Positions 27,771-36,770 of a DNA stretch of 64,000 nt are shown here, in pieces. A model generated the notes under the pieces. That model was not told the origin of the DNA. It did no database searches and saw nothing but the letters and a program-made list of their open reading frames with translations. Position 1 is the first letter of the stretch, and each line of letters opens with the position of its first letter. The stretch is from Brevundimonas subvibrioides (GTDB lineage: Bacteria; Pseudomonadota; Alphaproteobacteria; Caulobacterales; Caulobacteraceae): positions 992,001 through 1,056,000 of the forward strand of contig NZ_CP114542.1 of NCBI RefSeq assembly GCF_027271155.1. The letters are read 5' to 3'. The translations under genes were made by a program, and so were the position numbers.

Positions 27771-28565
27771 TCAGACGTCCAGATCGACCGTGATCGGGCA
27801 GTGGTCGCTGGGCTGTTCCCAGGCGCGGACCGGCTCGTGGATGGTGGCCGATCCGGGGATGACGGCAGGGGTCAGACCGGGCGAGGTCCAGATGTGGTCC
27901 AGACGCAGGCCGCGCGCGGACTTGCGGAAATCCTGCGCGCGATAGCTCCACCAGCTGGCCAGCTTCTGCGGTTCGGGAAACGCCTCGCGGACCACGTCGG
28001 TGAACGCGCCCGCGGCCTGCAGCCGGTTCAGGGTCTCGACCTCGACCGGCGTGTGGCTGACGATCTTCGACATATAGCGGTGGTTCCAGACGTCGAACTC
28101 CGATGGCGCGATGTTGAAATCGCCGCACATCAACAGAGGCCGGGACCGGTCATGCGCCGCGACGGTGGCCGTCAGCTGTTCGTAGAAGTCCATCTTGTGA
28201 TCGAACTTGGGGTTCAGTTCGCGGTCGGGCACGTCGCCGCCGGCGGGGATGTAGAAGTTCTGGATGTCGACGCCCGCGACCTGAACGGACACGCAGCGCG
28301 CATGGCCCAGCCTGCAGGACTGGAACGTCTCGCTGGGCGCGATCGGGTGGCGGCTGGCGATGGCCACGCCGTGCCAGCCCTTCTGACCGGCGATCTTCAG
28401 GTGCGGCAGGCCCATTTCGGCGAAGGCATTTCTGGGGAACTGGTCCTCCAGGCATTTGATCTCCTGGAGACACAGGACATCGGTGCCGCTCATCGTCACG
28501 AAGCGCGCGACCTGGTCGATGCGCAGGCGGACGGAGTTGATGTTCCAGGTGGCGATGCGAAGCAT
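27771..28565 (-). CDS. xth: Exodeoxyribonuclease III
   Basis: AP endonuclease / 3'-5' exonuclease of base-excision repair. Catalytic motifs: ATWNINSVRLR, CLQEIKCLEDQFP (metal Glu), IYIPAGG-type segment reading NFYIPAGGDVPD, LLMCGDFNIAPSEFDVW, SWWSYRAQDFRKSARGLRLDHIW and EQPSDHCPITVDL (catalytic Asp-His). Full length at 264 residues. It lies just below a strong minus-strand terminator, so it has its own promoter region in 28566-28592. Confidence 0.96.
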   Translation of the reverse strand: MLRIATWNINSVRLRIDQVARFVTMSGTDVLCLQEIKCLEDQFPRNAFAEMGLPHLKIAGQKGWHGVAIASRHPIAPSETFQSCRLGHARCVSVQVAGVDIQNFYIPAGGDVPDRELNPKFDHKMDFYEQLTATVAAHDRSRPLLMCGDFNIAPSEFDVWNHRYMSKIVSHTPVEVETLNRLQAAGAFTDVVREAFPEPQKLASWWSYRAQDFRKSARGLRLDHIWTSPGLTPAVIPGSATIHEPVRAWEQPSDHCPITVDLDV

Positions 28566-28592
28566 CGGGTGCGTCTAGCCTATCCCCGCGCC

Positions 28593-28624
28593 AAAAAATA
28601 ACCCCCGGCGGGGGGCGCCGGGGG
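28593..28624 (-). terminator. Strong intrinsic terminator upstream of xth
   Basis: CCCCCGGCG (28602-28610) and CGCCGGGGG (28616-28624) form a 9-bp GC hairpin. On the minus strand it is followed by TTATTTTTT (28601-28593). It ends the lolA transcript 167 bases past that gene's stop. Confidence 0.85.
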
Positions 28625-28790
28625 CCAAGGGGTCTCTCTCGCAGCCATCGGGAGGGGATGACGTCCGAAGGCAGAAGGGCGGTCAAAACCGTCCTGTGCC
28701 CAAAGTGTCACGCCTGTCGAAAATAGTCAAATGACGATCGGGATGATTTGCCTGTGTTCGTCCGAACACGGTTCAGGATTCGCCGAACTG

Positions 28791-29426
28791 TCAGTTGCGG
28801 CCGGGGCGACGGGTCGGATCGGTCAGGCGGAACAGGCTGGCGGCCAGGCCGGACGCCGGCGTCAGGGTGGTCAGCTGTGTCCGCGTGCGCGCGCCCGAGG
28901 CATCGGTGATGGTCCACTCCTGCAGGCGCATCGGGCTGCCGGCGAAGGCCAGGATGACCGACCCGTCGTCGGGCCGGTTGGAGTCCCGGGCGGTGATAGC
29001 GAAGGCTCCGGACTGCATGCGGGTCACGCGATCGATGCGCACGCCCTGGTCCAGCCGGACGTTCCTGGCCAGAAAGGTCGACAGGGGCGTGGCCCCCAGC
29101 GGCACCTGGCGGAAGACGTTCAGGCGCGGGTCGTAGCGTTTGACGTTGTCGCCGTCCGAGACGACCAGCAGGCCTGCCGGGTTGGTGTATTCGAACCGCA
29201 TCCTGCCCGGGCGCTGCAGGTAGAAGCGACCCTCGCGCCGCTGGCCGCCCGCGCCGGTCTCGACGAAGGTCCCTTGGGCCGACGTCAGGTTCTGGAGATA
29301 GGTCTGGGCGGTCGCCAGCGTCGCGCGGTCCTCGGCCGACAGGCCCGATTGCGCGGCGGCCGGCAAGGCGGCCAAGGCAGCGATGGAGGTCAGGCCGAAG
29401 CCAAGATCGCGACGTGAAAGGGTCAT
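28791..29426 (-). CDS. lolA: LolA-like outer-membrane lipoprotein carrier
   Basis: Periplasmic chaperone that ferries lipoproteins from LolCDE to the outer membrane. The mature part has LQNLTSAQGTFVETGAGGQRREGRFYLQRPGRMRFEY, the LolA signature, followed by GDNVKRYDPRLNVF and LFRLTDPTRRPG at the end. Start ATG 29426 gives 211 residues with a signal peptide ending LPAAAQS. The signal contains SRRDLGFG, a twin-arginine pattern unusual for LolA. The 167-base 3' region to the terminator holds a perfect GTGTTCG-TC-CGAACAC palindrome (28754-28769) and no gene. Confidence 0.9.
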   Translation of the reverse strand: MTLSRRDLGFGLTSIAALAALPAAAQSGLSAEDRATLATAQTYLQNLTSAQGTFVETGAGGQRREGRFYLQRPGRMRFEYTNPAGLLVVSDGDNVKRYDPRLNVFRQVPLGATPLSTFLARNVRLDQGVRIDRVTRMQSGAFAITARDSNRPDDGSVILAFAGSPMRLQEWTITDASGARTRTQLTTLTPASGLAASLFRLTDPTRRPGRN

Positions 29427-29517
29427 GGGTCGTCTCCCGTTCGGGATGGTTGGCGAGGACGCCGTTGTGGACATACGACTTGGCGTCACGATGACCCAAG
29501 CCTGACCATATTCCGGC

Positions 29518-29545
29518 GTCGCGATGAAGTCCCGTTCATCGCGAC
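29518..29545. promoter_or_regulatory. Perfect 11-bp inverted repeat between lolA and a divergent membrane protein gene
   Basis: GTCGCGATGAA (29518-29528) and TTCATCGCGAC (29535-29545) are exact reverse complements with a 6-base spacer. It lies 92 bases upstream of lolA and 95 bases upstream of the divergent gene. No T-run follows, so an operator is more likely than a terminator. Confidence 0.5.
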
Positions 29546-29639
29546 CGACGAGAACGCCGCCACCACCGGGCGGTTGCGCGGCCGATTGACAGCCCGGGCG
29601 GCGGACCGCAGCGTGACGCCAAGCGGGTGGACCAAAGCC

Positions 29640-30056
29640 ATGACCAGACTTCTGATCCTCATCGCGTTTGCCTTCGTGATTGCGTCGGCGACTCTCGGCT
29701 GGATGCTGCGCGAATACTTGCCGGGCGCGACGCTGGCGGACATCTTTTTCGGGATGACGCCCGTCCTGAAGCTGCTGGCGCTGGCCATTCTGGTCCTGGC
29801 GGGCGTCGGAGCAGTTGGAGGCTTAATGCGCAACGTCGAGCGCGTGCATAAGGTCACGATCCTGACCGTGGCCCTCGGCGCGCTGGGCGCCGCCTACGGA
29901 GAACTAAACACCCAACTTGGGACGCTGGACAGCAACCCAGTGACCTTCGCGACGATGGCCCCGGGGCGGATCGACAGTCTGGCTATACTAGCCCTGGGCC
30001 TGTTCGGCGCGCTCCTGGGGCTGGGCATCCTTCAGCTGAGGCGCGGGCCGGTATGA
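29640..30056 (+). CDS. Four-helix inner-membrane protein of unknown function
   Basis: A 138-residue protein with hydrophobic segments at residues ~4-22, ~38-56, ~70-85 and ~113-130 (for example LLILIAFAFVIASATLGWML and LAILALGLFGALLGLGIL). One long stretch (YGELNTQLGTLDSNPVTFATMAPGRID) probably faces the periplasm. It resembles MotA/TolQ/ExbB-neighbour membrane proteins only in general topology, so I do not assign a family. A perfect -35 TTGACA sits at 29586-29591 but no good -10 follows. ATG 29640 is chosen over upstream starts because the signal-anchor begins there. Confidence 0.65.
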   Translation: MTRLLILIAFAFVIASATLGWMLREYLPGATLADIFFGMTPVLKLLALAILVLAGVGAVGGLMRNVERVHKVTILTVALGALGAAYGELNTQLGTLDSNPVTFATMAPGRIDSLAILALGLFGALLGLGILQLRRGPV

Positions 30057-30075
30057 CCGCAGCCCCCTGTCAGCC

Positions 30076-32466
30076 TCACACCATCGGCGGCGGGCCGGCG
30101 AGGATGTCGCGTTTGCCGGCGTGGTTGGCGGCCGAGACGACGCCTTCCTGTTCCATCCGCTCGATCAGGGAGGCGGCGCGGTTGTAGCCGATCTGCAGCC
30201 GGCGCTGGACGTAGCTGGTCGAGGCCTTGCGGTCGCGGGTCACCACGGCCACGGCCCGGTCATAGAGGTCGTCGCCCGAGGAGGCCCCACCGCCTTCTTC
30301 CATCGCCCCGTCACCGTCCCCGTCCGGATCGTCGGTAATCAGGTCGAGGTAGTCCGGCTCGCCCTGGCTGCGCAGGTGTTTGCAGACCTCCTCGACCTCC
30401 TGGTCCGTCACGAACGGGCCGTGCAGTCGGGTGATGCGGCCGCCGCCCGCCATGTAGAGCATGTCGCCCTGGCCCAGCAGCTGTTCGCCGCCCTGTTCGC
30501 CCAGGATGGTGCGGCTGTCGATCTTGGAGGTGACCTGGAAGGAGATCCGGGTCGGGAAGTTGGCCTTGATGGTGCCGGTGATCACATCGACCGAGGGCCG
30601 CTGGGTGGCCATGATCAGGTGGATGCCGGCGGCGCGCGCCATCTGGGCCAGGCGCTGGACGGCGCCCTCGACGTCCTTGCCGGCGACCAGCATCAGGTCG
30701 GCCATCTCGTCCATGACCACGACCAGATAGGGCATGGGCTCGGGCCGTATCTTCTCGGATTCATAGACCGGACGGCCCTGTTCGTCGAAGCCGGTCTGGA
30801 CGGTGCGTTCGAAATGCTCGCCCCTGGCCTGGGCCTCCTTGGCCCGCTCGTTGTAGCTGGCGACGTTGCGCACGCCGAGCTTGGACATCCGGCGATAGCG
30901 GTCCTCCATCTCGCGGACGGTCCACTTCAGAGCGACGACGGCCTTCTTCGGATCGGTGACGACCGGGGCCAGCAGGTGCGGAATGCCGTCATAGACCGAC
31001 AGCTCCAGCATCTTGGGGTCGATCATGATGAAGCGGCATTCGGCAGGGCTGAGCCGGTACAGGATCGACAGGATCATGGCATTGACCCCCACCGACTTGC
31101 CCGAGCCGGTGGTGCCCGCGATCAGCAGGTGGGGCATGCGCGCCAGGTCGGCGACATAGGGCTCGCCGCCGATGGTCTCGCCCAGCGCGAGCGGCAGCAG
31201 GTGCGCGGGCTTGCCGTATTCGGCGCTGGCCAGCAGGTCGCGCAGATAGACGGTCTCGCGCTTCAGGTTCGGCAGTTCGATGCCGATGGCGTTCCTGTTC
31301 GGCACCACCGAGATGCGGCAGGCGCGGGCGGACATGCTGCGGGCGATGTCGTCCGACAGGGCCACGACGCGGCCGTGCTTGACGCCGGGCGCAGGCACCA
31401 GTTCGTACAGGGTGACCACGGGGCCGGGGCGGATCTGGTCGATGACGCCCTTGACCCCGAACTCGGCCAGCACGCCTTCCAGCATCTTGGCGTTCTGCTT
31501 CAGGGCCGTCTCGTCGACCGTGCCGACGCGGGCCCGGGGCTTGGCCAGCATGGCCAGGGGCGGCAGGTCGAAGTCGCCCTGGGGCCGGACGAAATCGAAG
31601 GTGACCTGACCGTCGTCGATGGTCTTTTTCGAGGCCTTGGCCGGCTTGGGCGCGGCGACACGGGGCTCGGTGGCCGTGCGGGCAGTCGGCAGGGCGGGTT
31701 CAGGCACCGGCTCGTCCCAGGGCAGGGGCGCGACGGCGTCCTCGTCCTCGGGCAGTTCGAGACGGGCGGCACGACGCACCGCCCGGGATGCGGCGATCCC
31801 GGCCTCGGCCACCGGCCGGGGACGGTCGGGCCGGGACACCGGCGTGCGGCGCAGGCCGGATCCCCAGGCGATCGCCTCTCCGAAATCCGACGTCCGCAGG
31901 CCCACGGCGTAACCGCAGGCCCACAGGCCGAAGGCCAGGAACAGCACGCCGCTGATGATCCCGCCGCCCGGTATGCCCAGGGCATGGGCCCCGTCGCCGA
32001 ACAGGCCGATCACCGCATCGCCCCACAGACCGCCGAGGCCCGCCGCCAGCGGCCAGGCACCGGGGGCCGCCAGGGCGGACAGGGCGGCGGACAGGGCCAG
32101 GACGCCGCCCGTGGCCGACAGGGCCTTCAGGGGTGTGGGCTTCAGGCGCTGCCGGATTGCATCGCCGATGGCGGCGGCCAGTCCGAAGGCGATGGTCAGG
32201 GCGGCGGCAGGCCAGGCGGCCAGGCCCAGGCTCTGCATGAACAGGTCCGCGAAGATCGCGCCGCTGGTGCCCAGCCAGTTGGTCGCGGGGCTGGACGAGG
32301 CGGCGTTCAGGCTGGGATCCGCTGCGTTCCAGGACACCAGGGCCACCACCAGCAATGTGGCCAGAAGCGCTTGCAGCACGCCGCGAAACCGCACCACGAA
32401 GGGCGCATCCCACAGGACGAGGACGCTCAGAAAGGCGCGCTGGCTGATGGCAAGGGCGGCGGACAT
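30076..32466 (-). CDS. ftsK: DNA translocase FtsK
   Basis: Septal DNA pump that segregates chromosome termini. The N-terminal ~190 residues contain four membrane helices. A Pro/Ala-rich linker follows (to ~residue 330). The RecA-like motor has Walker [17 protein letters not shown] and Walker [14 protein letters not shown]. The C-terminal gamma winged helix ([36 protein letters not shown]) reads KOPS sites. ATG 32466 gives 796 residues; the frame stays open upstream to 32625 but that segment is not FtsK-like. TTAA-GAGGCTG-TTTA at 32511-32525 is close to a CtrA box (TTAA-N7-TTAA). Confidence 0.95.
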   Translation of the reverse strand: MSAALAISQRAFLSVLVLWDAPFVVRFRGVLQALLATLLVVALVSWNAADPSLNAASSSPATNWLGTSGAIFADLFMQSLGLAAWPAAALTIAFGLAAAIGDAIRQRLKPTPLKALSATGGVLALSAALSALAAPGAWPLAAGLGGLWGDAVIGLFGDGAHALGIPGGGIISGVLFLAFGLWACGYAVGLRTSDFGEAIAWGSGLRRTPVSRPDRPRPVAEAGIAASRAVRRAARLELPEDEDAVAPLPWDEPVPEPALPTARTATEPRVAAPKPAKASKKTIDDGQVTFDFVRPQGDFDLPPLAMLAKPRARVGTVDETALKQNAKMLEGVLAEFGVKGVIDQIRPGPVVTLYELVPAPGVKHGRVVALSDDIARSMSARACRISVVPNRNAIGIELPNLKRETVYLRDLLASAEYGKPAHLLPLALGETIGGEPYVADLARMPHLLIAGTTGSGKSVGVNAMILSILYRLSPAECRFIMIDPKMLELSVYDGIPHLLAPVVTDPKKAVVALKWTVREMEDRYRRMSKLGVRNVASYNERAKEAQARGEHFERTVQTGFDEQGRPVYESEKIRPEPMPYLVVVMDEMADLMLVAGKDVEGAVQRLAQMARAAGIHLIMATQRPSVDVITGTIKANFPTRISFQVTSKIDSRTILGEQGGEQLLGQGDMLYMAGGGRITRLHGPFVTDQEVEEVCKHLRSQGEPDYLDLITDDPDGDGDGAMEEGGGASSGDDLYDRAVAVVTRDRKASTSYVQRRLQIGYNRAASLIERMEQEGVVSAANHAGKRDILAGPPPMV

Positions 32467-32561
32467 CGACGGCTCCGATCGGACTGGCCGACAGTGTCGC
32501 AGGTGCAGGGTTAAGAGGCTGTTTACCTCGTGACCGCGCCGCAGCCGCCGTCGGAGTGATA

Positions 32562-32578
32562 TTGCGACGAATTCGCAA
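32562..32578. promoter_or_regulatory. Fur-like box 1 upstream of TonB receptor
   Basis: TTGCGA-CGAAT-TCGCAA is a perfect inverted repeat with a 5-base spacer, the geometry expected of alphaproteobacterial Fur boxes (TTGCGA-ATNAT-TCGCAA). It lies between divergent ftsK and an iron-type receptor. Confidence 0.55.
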
Positions 32579-32608
32579 ATAGCCTTGCCACAGGTCTCCG
32601 ATCTGATA

Positions 32609-32625
32609 TTGCGAGCCAGTCGCAT
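32609..32625. promoter_or_regulatory. Fur-like box 2 upstream of TonB receptor
   Basis: TTGCGA-GCCAG-TCGCAT repeats the same architecture with one mismatch, 47 bases from box 1 and about 20 bases before the receptor start. Two copies suggest cooperative binding. Confidence 0.55.
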
Positions 32626-32645
32626 TTCAGTACCGGATCTTGCCA

Positions 32646-34730
32646 GTGTCCCCGCCCAACGCCTCTGCCTTCAGCGCCCTTCTCGCATCCACAGCGCTTG
32701 CGCTGACATGGCCGACGATGGCGCTCGCGCAGCATCAGGCGACGGATCTTGAGCCCATCATCGTGACGGGTGCCAAACGCGGCTATATCGCCGTGAACTC
32801 GGTGACAGCGACCAAGACCGACACCGCCCTGATCGACGTTCCGCAAAGCGTGACGGTGGTGACGCGAGCCCAGTTGAACGACCAGGCGATGTACAGTCTG
32901 GGAGACGTGCTCCGGTATGTTCCAGGCGTCACCGTGGGGCAGGGTGAGGGCAATCGTGACCAGGTAACGCTGCGCGGTCAGAACACCACGGCCGATTTCT
33001 TCATCGACGGGGTGCGCGACGACGTTCAGTACTATCGTGGCCTCTACAATCTGGAGCGGGTGGAGGTCCTGAAAGGACCCTATGCGCTCATCTTCGGACG
33101 GGGCGGCGGTGGCGGGATCTTCAATCGTGTTCAGAAGGCCCCCAGCGCTGCGGGGGGAATGTTCGGGACGCGGACAAGCGTCAACAGCTTCGGTGCCTAT
33201 GATCTGTCGCTGGACCTGAACGTTCCGACGGGAGAAATGTCGGCGTTCCGGCTCAATGCCGCCTATGAGGAACTCGCCAATCATCGCGATGTCTATGAGG
33301 GACAGCGGTCTGCGATAAACCCTCATTTCGCGGCGGATCTCGGCTACGGCTGGAAGGCCGGCATCTCCTATGAGCATATCGACGACGACCGCGTAGCCGA
33401 TCGAGGCGTCCCTTCGCTGGCCGGTGTCCCGATCCGGGGTTATCGGGATCAGTTTTTCGGTGTCCCCGGTGTGAACCGCACGACCCTGGACGCTGACATC
33501 GTCAAGGTCCGGGTCGATGGTGTCCTGACGCCTGACCTGTCTTTCTCGACGACGGCGCTCTACGGCGACTACGACAAGGTCTATACGAACGTCTTTCCGA
33601 GCGGTGTCGCGACGGCGCAGGCCGGAACGGTGGCGCTGGACGCCTACGCTGACGCGACCACGCGCCAGAACCTTCTGGTCCAGAGCAACCTCGTCTGGAG
33701 CTTGCACACCGCCAGAGTCGATCATCAGGTGCTCTTCGGTCTTGAGTACGGCGATCAGGACTCGACCAACCGACGGTCCAACGGTGTTTTGTCGAGCAGG
33801 ACCTTCAACCTTGCGAACCCCGTGTTTCCCACGGTCAGTTTTTCGGCTCCGGCCCGGGACACGGTTTCAAACGTCGAAACCGTATCGGCCTATGTGCAGG
33901 ACCAGATCCGGTTTGGCGATCGGCTGGAGGCAATCGTCGGCATCAGGTACGACAGGTTCGACATCGACGGGCTGGACCTGCAGCCGAACCCTGATCGGCC
34001 CTTCACCCGGACCGACGAAAAGGCGTCGCCCCGTCTGGGTCTGATCTTCAAGCCCGGACCCGGGATTTCGCTCTTCGCCAGCTACAGCCAGTCGTTCCTG
34101 CCGCGGTCGGGCGACCAGTTCCTGACCCTTTCGACGACCCAGCAGAACCTGGAGCCCGAGGCCTTCGTCAATCACGAGGTCGGCCTCAAGTGGGACGTCC
34201 GGCCGGGTCTGAACCTGACTGCGGCCGTGTTTCAACTGGACCGCTCGAACGCGACGACCCCTGATCCCTTAAACCCGCTGGTGACCATCAATGTCGGGAA
34301 GACGCGGACCCGCGGGATCGAGCTGGGCCTGACAGGTCGCATAACATCAGCCTGGCAGGTCAGCGGTGGATACGCCTGGCAGGAGGCGACGTTGCAGGGG
34401 AACGAAGCCGTCCGGCTGGGGCAGGTCCCGGAGCATCAGGTTTCGCTCTGGAACCGCTACAGCGTGAACGAAAGACTGGGCCTGGGGCTCGGGATCATCC
34501 ATCAGTCCGAACAGTTCGCCAGCATTCGAACGTCGGCCGCCACGACGCGCCTTCCGTCCTTCACGCGGGTCGACGCCGCCGTCTTCTACGAAATCACCCC
34601 GTCCGTGCAGGTCCAGCTCAACGTCGAGAACGTGATGGACGAGACCTATTTCGCCGACGCCCACAACAACTTCAACATCTCGCCTGGTGCTCCCCGGAAC
34701 GCCCGCCTGACCCTGATGACCCGGTTCTGA
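32646..34730 (+). CDS. TonB-dependent siderophore receptor
   Basis: Outer-membrane gated barrel for ferric siderophore uptake. A signal peptide (~30 residues, ending TMALAQ) is followed by TonB-box-like [10 protein letters not shown]. The plug domain contains [87 protein letters not shown], typical of the Fiu/FhuE siderophore subfamily. A 22-strand barrel follows, ending in [10 protein letters not shown] with terminal Phe. GTG 32646 is preferred: a GGA lies 8-10 bases before it, while TTG 32640 is too close. Base composition is slightly lower in GC than its neighbours. Regulation by iron is inferred from the two Fur-like boxes. Confidence 0.92.
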   Translation: MSPPNASAFSALLASTALALTWPTMALAQHQATDLEPIIVTGAKRGYIAVNSVTATKTDTALIDVPQSVTVVTRAQLNDQAMYSLGDVLRYVPGVTVGQGEGNRDQVTLRGQNTTADFFIDGVRDDVQYYRGLYNLERVEVLKGPYALIFGRGGGGGIFNRVQKAPSAAGGMFGTRTSVNSFGAYDLSLDLNVPTGEMSAFRLNAAYEELANHRDVYEGQRSAINPHFAADLGYGWKAGISYEHIDDDRVADRGVPSLAGVPIRGYRDQFFGVPGVNRTTLDADIVKVRVDGVLTPDLSFSTTALYGDYDKVYTNVFPSGVATAQAGTVALDAYADATTRQNLLVQSNLVWSLHTARVDHQVLFGLEYGDQDSTNRRSNGVLSSRTFNLANPVFPTVSFSAPARDTVSNVETVSAYVQDQIRFGDRLEAIVGIRYDRFDIDGLDLQPNPDRPFTRTDEKASPRLGLIFKPGPGISLFASYSQSFLPRSGDQFLTLSTTQQNLEPEAFVNHEVGLKWDVRPGLNLTAAVFQLDRSNATTPDPLNPLVTINVGKTRTRGIELGLTGRITSAWQVSGGYAWQEATLQGNEAVRLGQVPEHQVSLWNRYSVNERLGLGLGIIHQSEQFASIRTSAATTRLPSFTRVDAAVFYEITPSVQVQLNVENVMDETYFADAHNNFNISPGAPRNARLTLMTRF

Positions 34731-34743
34731 AGCAGGGTCTGAC

Positions 34744-36765
34744 CTACCAGCTCAGGCTCAGCCCCGCCCGGAGCGTGCGCGGCGGGCCATAGCCCTCGAC
34801 CCCGTCGCCGCTTTCGGCCACCGCCACCCCGGCGTCGAACAGGTTGTCGGCGGCGGCGTACAGGGTCACGCCGTCGCGCACGGTCCATTCCGCCCGGGCG
34901 TCGGCGGTGATCGCCCCGTCCAGCACGCGGCTGTTCAGGTCGTCCTCGAACCGGCGGCTCTCGTAGCGGGCGCGGACGATCAGGCTCAGTCGATCGGTCG
35001 CGCGCCAGTCCGCCCCGGCCGAGGCGCTCCAGACCGGGGCCTGGGCCGGGCGCAGGCCTGTCAGTTGGGGCGCGGCGGTGCCGCCATCGACCTCCGCATC
35101 GGTCACCGACAGGGCGGCGTCCAGCGCCAGGGTCTCGCCGAGACGGTGCCCGGCAGTCAGCTCCAGACCGGTGGCGTCGATGGTGCCCGCGTTCTGGCGC
35201 TGGCGCAGCACGCCGCCTGCCGGCACGAAGCCCGCGCGGGGGAAGGTGCCGGGGCCGGTGCCGAGGGTGACATTGACGATGGCGTCCTCGATCCGGTTCC
35301 AGAACACGGTGCCCGTCAGGGTCGTCGCGGAACCCTGCCACGCCAGGCCGGTCTCGACCCCCTGAAGCGTCTCGGGCACCAGCGCGGCATTGGCCTCGGT
35401 CAGGTCGTTGCCGACCCGGAAGGACCGGTGCAGCTCGTTCAGGGTCGCGGGCCGGAACCCGGAATAGGCGGCGGCGCGGGCGGCCAGGCCCGGGGCCAGC
35501 GCGCGGCGGACGGCCAGACGCGCACTGAGGACCTCGCCCGACCGGTCGGGATCAGTCTCATCCAGCGTCGCCAGCCCGGTCGCGCGGTCGCGCTCCAGCC
35601 GCCGCCCGTCCGCGTTGCTCCAGCCGTCGATCCGCAGACCCCCGGCGACCAGCCACGGCCCGGTGGTCCACGATCCTTCGCCATAGGCCCCGATGACGGA
35701 TGTCCGGCCGCCCGCGACCCGGTCGCGGGTGAAGGCTCCGGCCATGAACCGGAACCGTTCGCGCGTCTCGCCCTCGGTGAAGCGGGCGTCGGTGCCCAGC
35801 TCCCACTCCAGCGACCCGCCGCCGAACGATACCGCCGTGCGTCGGACCGCGAGGTTGGCGCCCCAGCCCTCGGCCGGCGTGGCGAACTGGTTGTTGGCGG
35901 GGGTGGTCGTGGCCCGGTCGGCGGCCACGGCGACCGAGGTATTGGCGAAATCGCTCTCGCGCCGCCAGACCTGGGCGCGCCAGCCCGGGCGGTCGGCGGA
36001 CGGGGTGTGCGACAGGGTGGCCGAATAGCTCTGGCCCGTCGCCGACGACCGTGCACCCAGAAGACCCGCGCCGCGATCCTCCTCATAGGCCGAGGCGCGC
36101 AGGGACAGGGCGGTCGCGTCGGTCAGGGCGACATCGGCCCGGATCGCGCCGGACAGGGTGGCGAGGTCCAGCGGCACGTCCGCCGCGCCCGCCCGGGCAC
36201 CCCGCACGGGTATGTAGCCGTCCGACTGCTCGCGCTGCACCGTGCCGGTCAGGGCGAGGCGCCCGGTGCTCAGGGTGGTCGCGGCCGCCAGTCTCCGGCC
36301 GCCGTATTCGCCGCTGGATAGGTCCAGCGATCCGCCGACCCCGTCGCGCTCGCGCAGGGCGATGACCCCGGTCAGGGCTCCGGCACCATAGGGGCCTGCG
36401 CCCGCGCCCCGGACGATGTCGAGGCCGGACAGGCTCTCAGGTGCCACCTGGGACCAGATGACCCACCCGCCGAACGGATCGTTCAGCGGCACCCCGTCCA
36501 GCGTCACCAGCGTCCGCCCGGCCCCCGACGGGGCGATGGCGCGCAGCGAGATGCCCTGCGTCGTCGGATTGGCGGCGAGGCTGGAGGTGCGGCGGAACAG
36601 GCTGACGGCCGGAATCGTGGCCAGGGCCTCGTCCAGCCGGGTGGCGCGGTCCAGCCGGTCCGGGTCCAGCCGGATGACGGAGAAGGCGGCCTCTCCCGCG
36701 GCCGGCGGCAGGCGCGCGGCGGTGACGACGACGTCGGGGAGGGGGGCAGCGGCGTCCTGAAGCAT
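34744..36765 (-). CDS. TonB-dependent receptor lacking a signal peptide
   Basis: A 673-residue receptor barrel of the BtuB/iron-complex type. It opens with MLQDAAAPLPDVVVTAARLPP: a TonB-box segment right at the N-terminus. The plug has TIPAVSLFRRTSSLAANPTTQGISLRAIAPSGAGRTLVTLDGVPLNDPFGG and LDIVRGAGAGPYGAGALTGVI. The barrel ends TLRAGLSLSW (terminal aromatic). No signal peptide or other in-frame start lies upstream; the mpl stop is only 5 bases away. The sequence looks like a mature receptor whose leader and promoter were lost, or the start region carries a frameshift. Export is therefore doubtful. Ligand unknown. Confidence 0.82.
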   Translation of the reverse strand: MLQDAAAPLPDVVVTAARLPPAAGEAAFSVIRLDPDRLDRATRLDEALATIPAVSLFRRTSSLAANPTTQGISLRAIAPSGAGRTLVTLDGVPLNDPFGGWVIWSQVAPESLSGLDIVRGAGAGPYGAGALTGVIALRERDGVGGSLDLSSGEYGGRRLAAATTLSTGRLALTGTVQREQSDGYIPVRGARAGAADVPLDLATLSGAIRADVALTDATALSLRASAYEEDRGAGLLGARSSATGQSYSATLSHTPSADRPGWRAQVWRRESDFANTSVAVAADRATTTPANNQFATPAEGWGANLAVRRTAVSFGGGSLEWELGTDARFTEGETRERFRFMAGAFTRDRVAGGRTSVIGAYGEGSWTTGPWLVAGGLRIDGWSNADGRRLERDRATGLATLDETDPDRSGEVLSARLAVRRALAPGLAARAAAYSGFRPATLNELHRSFRVGNDLTEANAALVPETLQGVETGLAWQGSATTLTGTVFWNRIEDAIVNVTLGTGPGTFPRAGFVPAGGVLRQRQNAGTIDATGLELTAGHRLGETLALDAALSVTDAEVDGGTAAPQLTGLRPAQAPVWSASAGADWRATDRLSLIVRARYESRRFEDDLNSRVLDGAITADARAEWTVRDGVTLYAAADNLFDAGVAVAESGDGVEGYGPPRTLRAGLSLSW

Positions 36766-36770
36766 CCGGC

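Noticed and set aside
30121..32514. 797-codon plus-strand frame opposite ftsK
   Set aside because: FtsK motor motifs are intact on the minus strand; the plus-strand product is Gly/Asp/Gln/His-rich shadow.
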